This document shows, piece after piece, positions 45,073-52,542 of a stretch of DNA of 64,000 nt. The stretch lies in the NCBI RefSeq assembly GCF_041080655.1, contig NZ_CP163525.1, positions 5,084,001 through 5,148,000 on the forward strand, given 5' to 3'. The first letter of the stretch is position 1; every line of letters begins with the position of its first letter. A program made the position numbers and the translations under genes. The notes below the pieces were generated by a model. It did no database searches. It saw only the letters and a program-made list of their open reading frames with translations, and was not told where the DNA came from. This DNA is from Streptomyces sp. CG4 (lineage in GTDB: Bacteria; Actinomycetota; Actinomycetes; Streptomycetales; Streptomycetaceae).

Positions 45073-45741
45073 ATGGACGTCTATGAGGCGGTCACGAGCC
45101 GACGGGCGGTGCGCGGGTTCACCGACCGTCCTGTCCCGAGGGAGACGCTGGAGCGCGTTCTGTCCGCCGCGGCCTGGGCGCCGTCCGGATCGAACCTCCA
45201 GCCGTGGCACGCGTACGTGGTGACCGGCACGCCGCTGGCCGAGATCAAGAAGCGCGCCGGCGAGCGCCTGGCCCTGGGCGACCCCTGGGACGAGCCGGAG
45301 TACGAGATGTACCCGGCCGCACTGAAGTCCCCCTACCGCGAGCGCCGGTCCGCCTTCGGCGAGCAGCGCTACGGCGCGCTCGGTATCCCGCGCGAGGATC
45401 TGGAGGCGCGGCAGAGGGCCGCTGCCGCGAACTGGGACTGTTTCGGCGCGCCGGCTGCCCTGTTCTGCTACATCGACCGCGACATGGGCCCGGCCCAGTG
45501 GGCCGACGTCGGCATGTATCTGCAGACCGTCATGCTGCTGCTGCGCGCCGAAGGGCTGCACAGCTGTCCGCAGATGGCCTGGGCGAAGTTTCACAGGACC
45601 GTCGCGGAGGTCCTGTCACCCCCGGACGAGCTCGTCCTCTTCTGCGGCATGTCGATCGGGTTCGAGGACGTCACCGCGGGCGATGCCCGCACAGGCCGGG
45701 CGCCGCTCGACGAGACGGTCACGTTCGTCGGCGGCCTGTGA
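45073..45741 (+). CDS. Nitroreductase-family FMN oxidoreductase
   Basis: 222 aa from ATG 45073 (MDVYEAVTSRRAVRGFTDRP) after GGAGGCGGGCGA. Conserved FMN-site blocks are SRRAVRGF, APSGSNLQPWHAYVV, DVGMYLQTVMLLLRAEGLHS, CPQMAWAKF and CGMSIGFED. Reduces nitro compounds, quinones or enones with NAD(P)H. It has the long central insertion (EYEMYPAALKSPYRERRSAF) of the PnbA-like branch. Probably repressed by the neighbouring MarR protein and perhaps read through into the NmrA-like gene 99 bp downstream. Confidence 0.9.
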   Translation: MDVYEAVTSRRAVRGFTDRPVPRETLERVLSAAAWAPSGSNLQPWHAYVVTGTPLAEIKKRAGERLALGDPWDEPEYEMYPAALKSPYRERRSAFGEQRYGALGIPREDLEARQRAAAANWDCFGAPAALFCYIDRDMGPAQWADVGMYLQTVMLLLRAEGLHSCPQMAWAKFHRTVAEVLSPPDELVLFCGMSIGFEDVTAGDARTGRAPLDETVTFVGGL

Positions 45742-45840
45742 CGCCGCCCCTCCTCGGGCGATCAAGGGGCCGTTCCTTGCCCCGCCCACATAGCCGTCCA
45801 TATGCCATATTCCGCACATAACCTCTATGAAAGGCACGCC

Positions 45841-46569
45841 ATGAAGATCGCAGTCATCGGCGGTACGGGACTGATCGGGTCGCAGGTCGTCAAGAACCTG
45901 ACCGCCGCCGGGCATGAGGCGGTACCGCACTCGAAGTCCACCGGCGTCGACGTCATCAGCGGCCAGGGACTGGACGAGGCGGTGGCGGGTGCCGACGTCG
46001 TCGTCAACCTGACGAACTCCCCGACCTTCGACGAAGCCTCCCCGGCCTTCTTCCAGACCTCGATGGACAACCTTCTGGCCGCGGCCCGCAAGGGCGGCGT
46101 CGGCCACGTCGTCATCCTCTCGATCGTCGGCACGGACCAGGTGCCGGAGCTGGACTACTACCGCGCCAAGGAGCTCCAGGAGAACCTCCTCGCCGCCGGG
46201 TCGATCCCGTACTCGATCGTCCGGGCGACGCAGTTCATGGAGTTCATGGACGCCGTCCTGTCCTGGACCGCCGACGGCGACACCGTCCGGCTGCCCGCCA
46301 CGCCGATCCAGCCGATCGCCGCCAAGGACGTGGCCGCCGCGGTGGCGGAGGTCGCCGCGGGTGCCCCGCTGAACGGCATCCGCAACATCGCGGGCCCCGA
46401 GATCTTCACCCTGGACGAGCTGGGCCGGATCACCCTGGCCCACAAGGGCGATCACCGCACCGTCGTCACCGACCCCACCGCCGGCATGTTCGCCGTCGTC
46501 AAGGGCGACGTCCTCACCGACAAGGACGCCCACCTCGCCGCCACCCGCTACGCCGACTGGCTCTCCTGA
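45841..46569 (+). CDS. NAD(P)-binding NmrA-like oxidoreductase
   Basis: 242 aa from ATG 45841 (MKIAVIGGTGLIGSQVVKNL). The Rossmann motif GGTGLIG at residues 7-13, GADVVVNLTNSPTFD, HVVILSIVGTDQVPELDYYR (Y-x-x-K type YYRAKELQE) and IPYSIVRATQFMEFMDAVL identify an atypical SDR of the NmrA/YwnB type. Substrate unknown; quinone or flavonoid reduction and redox sensing occur in the family. Convergent with the membrane operon that ends at 46572. Confidence 0.88.
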   Translation: MKIAVIGGTGLIGSQVVKNLTAAGHEAVPHSKSTGVDVISGQGLDEAVAGADVVVNLTNSPTFDEASPAFFQTSMDNLLAAARKGGVGHVVILSIVGTDQVPELDYYRAKELQENLLAAGSIPYSIVRATQFMEFMDAVLSWTADGDTVRLPATPIQPIAAKDVAAAVAEVAAGAPLNGIRNIAGPEIFTLDELGRITLAHKGDHRTVVTDPTAGMFAVVKGDVLTDKDAHLAATRYADWLS

Positions 46570-46571
46570 CG

Positions 46572-46871
46572 CTACTCGTGGCCGCGGGCCCTTCTGCGGA
46601 CTGCCGCGTGGATGGCCTGGGTATACGGGGTGTCCGCAGCGCGTGTTTCCTCGTCGAGGTCGTTGAAGGGGATCAGCGCCTTGTGGTCGCTGTTCACCGT
46701 CTGCATCCAGGCGCACCAGGCGTTGTGGACGTCCTCGTCGGTCACCTGGTCCCCCTTGGCCAGCAGGAGCACGGCGTAGAGGCGGAACAGGTCGTCGGAG
46801 TCCGCGGGGGGCTTGGCCTGCGGGGCCAGGCAGGAGCGGATGAGGGCGGCGAGCGAGTCCAGGTAGGTCAC
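46572..46871 (-). CDS. 99-residue soluble protein, third gene of membrane operon (DUF7701-like?)
   Basis: GTG 46871 lies inside the stop of the preceding gene (GTGA overlap), giving VTYLDSLAALIRSCLAPQAK. The body is DLFRLYAVLLLAKGDQVTDE, DVHNAWCAWMQTVNSDHKAL and IPFNDLDEETRAADTPYTQA. It is all-helical in appearance, with no membrane segment. The VTDEDVHNAWCAWM block looks conserved to me and may be the DUF recently named DUF7701, but that label is from memory. No function known; tight coupling to two membrane proteins suggests a cytoplasmic partner. Confidence 0.7.
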   Translation of the reverse strand: MTYLDSLAALIRSCLAPQAKPPADSDDLFRLYAVLLLAKGDQVTDEDVHNAWCAWMQTVNSDHKALIPFNDLDEETRAADTPYTQAIHAAVRRRARGHE

Positions 46872-47422
46872 ACGGACAGTGTGCCCCCGAACAGGATCAG
46901 GTGGGCCGCTGCGAACACGAGGGGAACGATGCGCTCGGAGGTGCCCAGTTCCGCGTAGCGGTTGCGCCGGCCGGGCATCGGATGGCGCTTGAGCAGGTCC
47001 CACTCGTCGGCCATGATCCGCGCGGGGAGGTGGTCCTCCAGCGCGTGGATGACCTTGAACTTCGCGCTGTTCAGATCCCGGTAGCTGCGCAGCTGCAGCC
47101 ACCATGCCCCGGACAGGGTGACGCCCGTCAGGGCCACGGCCAGCGGCACCCACCACGGAGACTTCTCCAGGCTGGGGGAGCCGAAGCCGACCAGGGTCAC
47201 CAGCGTCGACTGCACCGACAGGAAGAAGGCGTTGGCGGTGCCTCGGCGAGCGGAGACGCGGTCGGCCATCTCCACGGCCAGCTTGTACAGCTCCAGCAGC
47301 TCCGACCGCCGGTCGAGGGTCTCCGGCCGACAGCCCGGTGTCTCCGGCTGCGGGTGCGGTGAGTCCGGCTGCCGATCCGGTGTCTCCGGCGGCCATTCCG
47401 GCTCAGGGATTGTCGTCACCAA
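46868..47422 (-). CDS. RipA-like (octameric-type) small membrane protein
   Basis: 184 aa. A Pro-rich N-terminus (residues 5-38), then an amphipathic block LLELYKLAVEMADRVSARRG, TM1 NAFFLSVQSTLVTLVGF (64-80), TM2 WWVPLAVALTGVTLSGAWWL (90-109), the cytoplasmic helix RSYRDLNSAKFKVIHALEDH and a third hydrophobic stretch ERIVPLVFAAAHLILFGG. The pattern EMADR-SARR ... RSY-DLN-AKFKVI matches proteins annotated as RipA family octameric membrane proteins (memory, unverified). It overlaps the upstream gene by 20 bp and the downstream one by 4 bp. Confidence 0.78.
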   Translation of the reverse strand: MVTTIPEPEWPPETPDRQPDSPHPQPETPGCRPETLDRRSELLELYKLAVEMADRVSARRGTANAFFLSVQSTLVTLVGFGSPSLEKSPWWVPLAVALTGVTLSGAWWLQLRSYRDLNSAKFKVIHALEDHLPARIMADEWDLLKRHPMPGRRNRYAELGTSERIVPLVFAAAHLILFGGTLSV

Positions 47423-48518
47423 GCCCCTCCCGTGTGTCGAGCGCGGTCAACTGATCCATGACGGGCTGGAGTTCACGCTTGACCAGTCGGCTGAGTGTCC
47501 ATGTGCTGGACATCCGTACGGTCGTGGGATCGAACCGTACGAACCTCGCCGTCCAGTCCGGTCGGAAGACGATCAGCCCCTTGAGGGTGAAGTCCCAGCG
47601 CAGCCGCTTCTTCCCGCCGTTCAGGAGCACTTCCCAGCGTGGCCGCTCGGGGCGCGCGGGCGAGGGGCAGTCCGGCAGGGCGGGCAGCGGGGGCCACAGG
47701 CCCGTTCCCGGCGCCCCTGGTTCGGTGCGTGAGCGTCGGTCGTACTCCTCCGCGACGGCCTCGCGGAAACGGTCGTACGTCGGGGCGTCGCAGTAGGCCA
47801 GCAGCAACAGCCGCGTCGGCGGGACGAGGCGCACCGCCTCGGTGAACTCCCACACCGTGCCCGGACCGGGACCCGCCGACAGCAGCACGGCGTGCGCACC
47901 CGCGATCAGCCTGCTCACCTTGGACTGCCAGTCGTTCAGCGGCAGGTACGCGCGTGCCGCTCCCGGCAGTGGAAGTTCCTCGCCGGGCCGGCCGATCGCG
48001 ATGACCCGGCCGAACCGCCGGAAGCGGCGGACCAGGGACTCCTCGTACGTCAGCCCCGAGACGAGGAAGAAGTTCTGGGCGTTTCCGCCCCCTTGGATGT
48101 CGTCGGGCAGCCCGGACATGAGCGCATCGTTGGAGAACGGCCGCAGGTACAGGAGATAGCGGGGGCCGGGCAGGCGGTCCAGCGACTCGATGACGTCGGC
48201 GAGGTGCTGCTTGCCGCGCACCACGGCCTGCCGGCCGATGGCGAAGACCGCTACGCCGGCGAAGAAGGCCACGACCGATCCCAGCAGCCGTAACCACCAG
48301 CGGACGGTGGGTATGGACGACCACTGATCGCTGTGCAGGTTCTTCCTGAAGACCGTGAACGCCAGGAAGCCCGTCACCGTGCCCACGATCCGCAGGATCC
48401 ATCCGGCGGAGATCAGCACACGCCCTCTGACCGTCCGCTGCGCACCACCCGGTGACGGGTTCGTGTCCGACCGGGAGCCCGGCCGGAAGTCATGCTGGAA
48501 GTACGGGTTCCCGCTCAT
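47403..48518 (-). CDS. Two-helix membrane protein with TIR/SLOG-like cytoplasmic domain
   Basis: 371 aa. TM1 is about residues 33-57 (LISAGWILRIVGTVTGFLAF) and TM2 about 76-96 (LRLLGSVVAFFAGVAVFAIG). The cytoplasmic part opens RYLLYLRPFSNDALMSG and continues ESLVRRFRRFGRVIAIGRPG, LPLNDWQSKVSRLIAGAHAV, SAGPGPGTVWEFTEAVRLVP and RLLLLAYC. This alternating strand/helix layout, with an acidic residue after GxGTVWE (E224), resembles TIR- or SLOG-type nucleotide-processing folds; the catalytic role is not proven. ATG 48518 follows GGGGGGA. First gene of a three-gene overlapping operon. Confidence 0.75.
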   Translation of the reverse strand: MSGNPYFQHDFRPGSRSDTNPSPGGAQRTVRGRVLISAGWILRIVGTVTGFLAFTVFRKNLHSDQWSSIPTVRWWLRLLGSVVAFFAGVAVFAIGRQAVVRGKQHLADVIESLDRLPGPRYLLYLRPFSNDALMSGLPDDIQGGGNAQNFFLVSGLTYEESLVRRFRRFGRVIAIGRPGEELPLPGAARAYLPLNDWQSKVSRLIAGAHAVLLSAGPGPGTVWEFTEAVRLVPPTRLLLLAYCDAPTYDRFREAVAEEYDRRSRTEPGAPGTGLWPPLPALPDCPSPARPERPRWEVLLNGGKKRLRWDFTLKGLIVFRPDWTARFVRFDPTTVRMSSTWTLSRLVKRELQPVMDQLTALDTREGLGDDNP

Positions 48519-48732
48519 GCGTCCCCCCTGCCGCTTCCGTCAGGCCCCGCCACTTCGGAAGATACGCCAACATCCCCATCTTTCCCAGGAGTTGGCGTCC
48601 CCCATACCTCGCGCGCGTGCTGCGATGTCACCCCATCAGCATGGCCGCGGTTGTTGCCATGCCGATGAAATTCCGTTGATGACGCGCCCTGTACGGCAGC
48701 GGCCGTGCCGCCCCTCAGGCCGTAGGGGTGAG

Positions 48733-48765
48733 AACAGGCCGCGGACTCGACGTCCGCGGCCTGTT
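48733..48765 (-). terminator. Terminator of the small secreted peptide gene
   Basis: A perfect 14-bp stem AACAGGCCGCGGAC/GTCCGCGGCCTGTT (48733-48746 and 48752-48765) with loop TCGAC lies 17 bp past the stop codon at 48782. Confidence 0.85.
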
Positions 48766-48781
48766 CCGGTCAACCAAGAAG

Positions 48782-48907
48782 TCACCAGCAGAGCGAGCTA
48801 ATCGTGTGGGTGTCGCAGACGTAGCCGGGGCCTTCCCCAGCGGAAGCGGCCGGGGCCGCGACGGCTGCGAGGAGACCGGCGATGAAGAGGGCAGCGATGG
48901 TTCGCAT
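48782..48907 (-). CDS. 41-residue secreted peptide with Cys-X8-Cys
   Basis: ATG 48907 follows GAAAGGA by 8 bp. The product begins with a textbook signal peptide (MRTIAALFIAGLLAAVAAPA, cleavage expected after ASA at residue 23), leaving GEGPGYVCDTHTISSLCW, 18 residues with Cys31 and Cys40 and a C-terminal Trp. A single disulfide ring of 10 residues is likely in the extracellular space. It has its own terminator and no modifying or transporter gene beside it. I know no family; a signalling, surface or antimicrobial peptide are all possible. Too short for standard gene callers with a 60-residue cutoff. Confidence 0.72.
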   Translation of the reverse strand: MRTIAALFIAGLLAAVAAPAASAGEGPGYVCDTHTISSLCW

Positions 48908-49170
48908 GGTGAACGGTCCTTTCTGGGTCCTCCGTCAAGACACGTGTCTTGGGGGCTTGCGTCCAAGGCTTGCCGAGACGCGCACAGACCGCATATCGAA
49001 CGTACAACCGTCCGTAATCAGGCCAGGTTGCCGACCATTTCTTTCATCCATCTGGGCTTTCGTCCATCCGGACCGGCGAAGGCGCCGGACGTCACCGGCC
49101 GGCCGTCGCGCGGACCGTCGACGCCGAGCGGCTCGGGTGCCGGGCCCGGCGGCGACGGTGAACGGATGCT

Positions 49171-49803
49171 CTACGGCTTGGAGTTCCGCCGGTTGTGCGC
49201 GGCGTGCCGAGGTTTGGCCACCTTGGACGAGACCTGGCCGACGATCTCCCAGAAACACACCAGTGCGGTGATCGGGGGAATTCCGAAGATGATCCAGGAA
49301 AGCAGTGAGTGCGGTGAGTGGCTGACGCACAGGGCCACTGCCAGGGCGGAGGCGCCCAGCACCACCCCCCAGGACCTTCGCGCACTGCGATTCTGAACGG
49401 TGGCCCGCAGAATGGACAGGGCCGCCACGAGCCATGGCCCATACACCGTCAGCGGCCACCATTGGGCCAGACTCGCCGGTAGTTCGGCGGACGCGGTGGC
49501 GCGGAGCTGGGCATATGAATAAGAAAATGACCAGCCCAACATGCAGACGGCGCAGACCGAGATGGTCGCGATCAGGATCGTGACGTGAGTTCCTCGGCTG
49601 CTGTCGTGCGAGCGAGACTCCGCACGGAGCCGCTGCCGGGTCCTTCGGTGGCTGGACCGTTCGTGCGGCGGACTCGGCGGTTCGGGCTCCGTGGCCGATG
49701 CCGCGGACAGCATCTGGGCCAGTTCCTCGACCGGATCCCACTGCATCTCGAGCGTGCTGAACTCGGTGTCAGTGAAGAGGTCTTCGTTGTGAATCCTGTC
49801 CAT
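49171..49803 (-). CDS. DUF2637-like four-helix membrane protein
   Basis: 210 aa. A hydrophilic N-terminus (MDRIHNEDLFTDTEFSTLEM) and a basic stretch (RSSHRRTRQRLRAESRS) precede four helices: VTILIATISVCAVCMLGWSF, WPLTVYGPWLVAALSILRAT, SWGVVLGASALAVALCVSHS and LLSWIIFGIPPITALVCFWE. The helix layout and LGWSFSYSY resemble DUF2637/Spd-type proteins common on Streptomyces plasmids and mobile elements. It follows a 57-codon ORF by 10 bp. Codon use is less GC-biased than in the core genes. Confidence 0.7.
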   Translation of the reverse strand: MDRIHNEDLFTDTEFSTLEMQWDPVEELAQMLSAASATEPEPPSPPHERSSHRRTRQRLRAESRSHDSSRGTHVTILIATISVCAVCMLGWSFSYSYAQLRATASAELPASLAQWWPLTVYGPWLVAALSILRATVQNRSARRSWGVVLGASALAVALCVSHSPHSLLSWIIFGIPPITALVCFWEIVGQVSSKVAKPRHAAHNRRNSKP

Positions 49804-49813
49804 CGAGTAAGTC

Positions 49814-49987
49814 CTATAGCCCCACCATCGCCTGCAGGTACTCGCTTTCGAGCTGGGTCATTCTTCTCAGGAAGTCATCGAGAAGATCTGAACATCCGTC
49901 AATGAGCATCTCCCCCTCGCCGCATTCCACGTTAAATGTGATCGTCGAGCGAAGATTCCCGGTCGTGAGGCCCTCAGTTCGTGTCAC
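49814..49987 (-). CDS. 57-residue protein upstream of the DUF2637-like gene
   Basis: From GTG 49987 to TAG 49814: VTRTEGLTTGNLRSTITFNV, then ECGEGEMLIDGCSDLLDDFL and RRMTQLESEYLQAMVGL. The second half is an amphipathic acidic helix. GGAGGGG lies about 16 bp upstream, longer than usual, and GTG 49930 or ATG 49909 are alternative starts. Third-position GC is low for this genome and includes two AGA codons, so it may be of foreign origin. It is probably cotranscribed with the membrane protein gene 10 bp downstream. No family known. Confidence 0.45.
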   Translation of the reverse strand: MTRTEGLTTGNLRSTITFNVECGEGEMLIDGCSDLLDDFLRRMTQLESEYLQAMVGL

Positions 49988-50163
49988 GACCGCCTAACGA
50001 GCCCCTCCGGGGGATGGGGTGTCGGACATTCGGGTGTATTTGTTGCTCGAAAGCAGTATCCGAAGGGTCCGATCGCAGCAATCGGCGAAAATGCTAATAA
50101 CGGGGAAATTGCATTCCGTGAAGATAACGGAGTTCTATTAAAGGGGTGGCTGGACCGTCATGA

Positions 50164-50766
50164 TCAGCCCACGATCCGCTCGACGGCCGCCGTCACCAGC
50201 TCCTCCCGCTCCGCCTCGGAGAGCACGTCCGGCAGGGTGAGGTGTTCGACGATCAGCCAGTTCAGGGCGAGGTAGAGCAGCTTGACGGCCGTGGCGTCGC
50301 CGGGCAGACCGGAGGCCTCGTGGTAGGCGACGTTGGCGGCGAGATCGGCGCGGACCCGCTCGGTGAGTACCGCGCGCAGCTCCGGGCGGCGGGTGGCCTC
50401 CAGTCGGAGTTCCAGCAGGGCGAGGTAGCCGGTGCGGAAGGAGGCGATCCGGCCGACGAGTTCACGCATCAGTTCCGCGTACGTCTCCCGGTCGCGGCCG
50501 GCGCTGCGCTGGCGGTCGAGCGTGGCCTCGTCGGGTTGGAGCCGCTCGTAGACGCGGGCGCCGGCCTGGGTGAGCAGCTCGTCGCGGCTGGTGAAGTAGT
50601 TGGACGCCGTACCGGGAGGCACGGCGGCCGCCCCGTCCACCGCCCGGAAGGTCAGCCCGCGTGCGCCGTCCCGCGCCAGCACCTCGATCGCGGCGTCGAC
50701 GAGCGCGGCTCGCCGTTGGTCGTTGCGTCTCACCATGGCAGGTCCGGCTCCGTGTGCAGGGGGCAT
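50164..50766 (-). CDS. TetR-family regulator
   Basis: 200 aa from ATG 50766 with GGAG 9 bp upstream. N-terminal HTH: RRAALVDAAIEVLARDGARG, LTFRAVDGAAAVPPGTASNY and FTSRDELLTQAG. The C-terminal ligand domain is of the TetR_C_6-like type (FRTGYLALLELRLEATRRPE). It is divergent from a second TetR gene at 50939; the 170-bp spacer contains GAGTACTC (50786-50793 region) and the TACGAC palindrome. Target genes are unknown. Confidence 0.88.
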   Translation of the reverse strand: MPPAHGAGPAMVRRNDQRRAALVDAAIEVLARDGARGLTFRAVDGAAAVPPGTASNYFTSRDELLTQAGARVYERLQPDEATLDRQRSAGRDRETYAELMRELVGRIASFRTGYLALLELRLEATRRPELRAVLTERVRADLAANVAYHEASGLPGDATAVKLLYLALNWLIVEHLTLPDVLSEAEREELVTAAVERIVG

Positions 50767-50901
50767 CGACAACCACTCCGGTCAGAGTACTCCGAGTGAA
50801 GTTGTCGGTCCGGCGGCCCTCAGTGCCTCAGCGCCCCAGCACCGGGCGGCCCAACGGCCGGGTGGCCCAGCGGCCGGGCGGCCCGGCGAGGCAAGAAAGC
50901 G

Positions 50902-50915
50902 TACGACTGGTCGTA
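50902..50915. promoter_or_regulatory. TetR operator palindrome
   Basis: TACGACTGGTCGTA is a perfect inverted repeat (6-bp arms, TG spacer), 24 bp upstream of the start of the TetR gene at 50939; autoregulation is likely. Confidence 0.7.
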
Positions 50916-50938
50916 TAACTTTCATCGAGTGTGGCACG

Positions 50939-51613
50939 ATGGCGGGAATGGAGAGCGAACGGCACGGTCCGGAGCCCGGCGCGGGGTGGGGCATCCTGGG
51001 TGCGGAGGGGCCCGAGGTGACCGATCTGCGGCTGGTGCGCGGTGCGCGCGCCCGGCAGCGGGTCGCCCGGCACGCCGTCGACATCGCCTCGCTGGAGGGG
51101 CTCGACGGGCTCAGCATCGGCCGGCTGGCCGCGGACCTCGGGCTGAGCAAGAGCGGTGTCCAGACGCTGTTCCGCACCAAGGAGAACCTGCAGCTGGCCG
51201 CCGCCGAGTGCGCGCACCGCGAGTTCGAGCGGAACGTGGTGCAGCCCGCGCTGGCCTTCCCGGCGGGCGCCGCCCGGCTGCGAGCGCTGACCGAGCACTG
51301 GATCACCTACGCGCAGACGCCCCTGTTCGAGGGCGGATGCTTCTGGTCCGCCAACCTTCCCGCCTACGACAGCCGCCCCGGCGCGGTCCGCGACGCCCTG
51401 CTCGCCCACCGCGAGGCCTGGCTGAAACTGATCGCCGAACAGCTTCGGCAGGCCGTTGGCGCCGGTGACCTCGCCGCGCCGGACGTGGAGTTGGCCGCGT
51501 TCCAGCTGGACGCCGTCTGCAACGCGACCAACATCGCCATGCGGCTCGGGGACGACGGCGCCGCCCGCAAGGTGCGCCGGGTGGTGGAGGGACTCCTCGG
51601 CGGAGCGCACTGA
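50939..51613 (+). CDS. TetR-family regulator
   Basis: 224 aa from ATG 50939 (MAGMESERHGPEPGAGWGIL; ATG 50948 is an alternative). HTH: RQRVARHAVDIASLEGLDGL, SIGRLAADLGLSKSGVQTLF and RTKENLQLAAAE. The C-terminal domain reads RALTEHWITYAQTPLFEGGC, FWSANLPAYDSRPGAVRDAL. The unusually long N-terminal extension (35 residues) precedes the HTH. A palindrome at 50902 should be its operator. Confidence 0.88.
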   Translation: MAGMESERHGPEPGAGWGILGAEGPEVTDLRLVRGARARQRVARHAVDIASLEGLDGLSIGRLAADLGLSKSGVQTLFRTKENLQLAAAECAHREFERNVVQPALAFPAGAARLRALTEHWITYAQTPLFEGGCFWSANLPAYDSRPGAVRDALLAHREAWLKLIAEQLRQAVGAGDLAAPDVELAAFQLDAVCNATNIAMRLGDDGAARKVRRVVEGLLGGAH

Positions 51614-51698
51614 GCAGCGTGCACCCGCCGGCTGAGCTGACGGCGATTGAGCCGACGGCGATCGCCACGGGCGGCCGCGGTCACCCGCCGGGCTGATG

Positions 51699-52412
51699 TT
51701 AAGCCGGTGGGAGTGATCCCTTCCCGCCCGCAGGCTCGTAGGCCCGCAGGAACGCCGCCACGCCGCCCCTGATCACCCGGTCCGTCTCCGCCGGTGGGAG
51801 GGGATGGACGCCGTAGTTGGTGAACTGGACGATCGTGTGGCTGGTCAGGGCCATGAAGTGGGCGGCGGCCATGGCCGCGTCGCCGTGCGTGTCGAGCAGG
51901 CCGGCGTCCGCGAGGTGGGTCATCGCCTCGGCGACGGCCCGGCCGACCGGTCCCGGACCGGCCTCGTGCCAGGCCTTGAGGACCTCCGGCGGCACATGGT
52001 CGGCCTCGGCATGGATGTGGCGGACGAGTGCGAAGTGGTTCGGGTAGTCGGTCATGAGGCCGACGAACGCGCGGGCCAGCGCGACCAGATCACGTTCCAG
52101 CTCCTCGGCGCGCGGTGGCCGCTCGGGGTCCAACACGGCGTGCAGACGGGCCAGTTGGGCGTCGCGAACTTCGTTTGACGTCCAGGTCACCACCGTCTGG
52201 AAGAGCTGTGCCTTGCCGCCGGGGAAGTGGTTGTAGAGCGTGCGCGTCGAGACGCCGGCCTCGGCGGCCAGCGCGTCGATCGAGGCGCGCGCATAGCCCT
52301 CACGGCCGAAGAGCGTGCAGGACGCGCTCGCGATCGCCATCTGCTTCTCCAGCTTGCGCGGTGAGACCTCGCGTCGCGCCTGCGCCAGCCGGGACTCGTT
52401 CGTTTCGCCCAC
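51699..52412 (-). CDS. TetR-family regulator of the reductase/MFS operon
   Basis: 237 aa. HTH: KQMAIASASCTLFGREGYAR, ASIDALAAEAGVSTRTLYNH and FPGGKAQLFQTVV; the C-terminal domain is of the TetR_C_7 (AefR-like) type with FVGLMTDYPNHFALVRHIHA. It is divergent from the FMN reductase-MFS operon. Two perfect 16-bp palindromes fill the shared promoter, so it almost certainly represses both directions. The inducer is probably a drug or redox-active compound exported by the MFS pump (inference). Confidence 0.92.
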   Translation of the reverse strand: MGETNESRLAQARREVSPRKLEKQMAIASASCTLFGREGYARASIDALAAEAGVSTRTLYNHFPGGKAQLFQTVVTWTSNEVRDAQLARLHAVLDPERPPRAEELERDLVALARAFVGLMTDYPNHFALVRHIHAEADHVPPEVLKAWHEAGPGPVGRAVAEAMTHLADAGLLDTHGDAAMAAAHFMALTSHTIVQFTNYGVHPLPPAETDRVIRGGVAAFLRAYEPAGGKGSLPPA

Positions 52413-52447
52413 ACCTGCCTCCTAGTGACCAGCCACTCTATCCGACT

Positions 52448-52484
52448 TACAACGTGCGTTGTATTTTCTACAACGGCCGTTGTA
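52448..52484. promoter_or_regulatory. Two perfect TetR operator palindromes
   Basis: TACAACGTGCGTTGTA (52448-52463) and TACAACGGCCGTTGTA (52469-52484), centre to centre 21 bp (two helical turns, same face). They lie in the 130-bp divergent promoter between the tetR and FMN reductase genes. Cooperative binding of two dimers is expected. Confidence 0.88.
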
Positions 52485-52542
52485 CTTTGCTGTGCGGGAG
52501 GCCGCGACGGGCGGCCGGCCCACCAGGAGAAGGGGGACACCT

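Noticed and set aside
44680..45074. Small minus-strand gene upstream of the nitroreductase operator (tail AAHVELIEDLEREDAVLIGA)
   Set aside because: Only about 20 residues look protein-like; no start, RBS or upstream body. Kept only as a possible relic in the spacer note.
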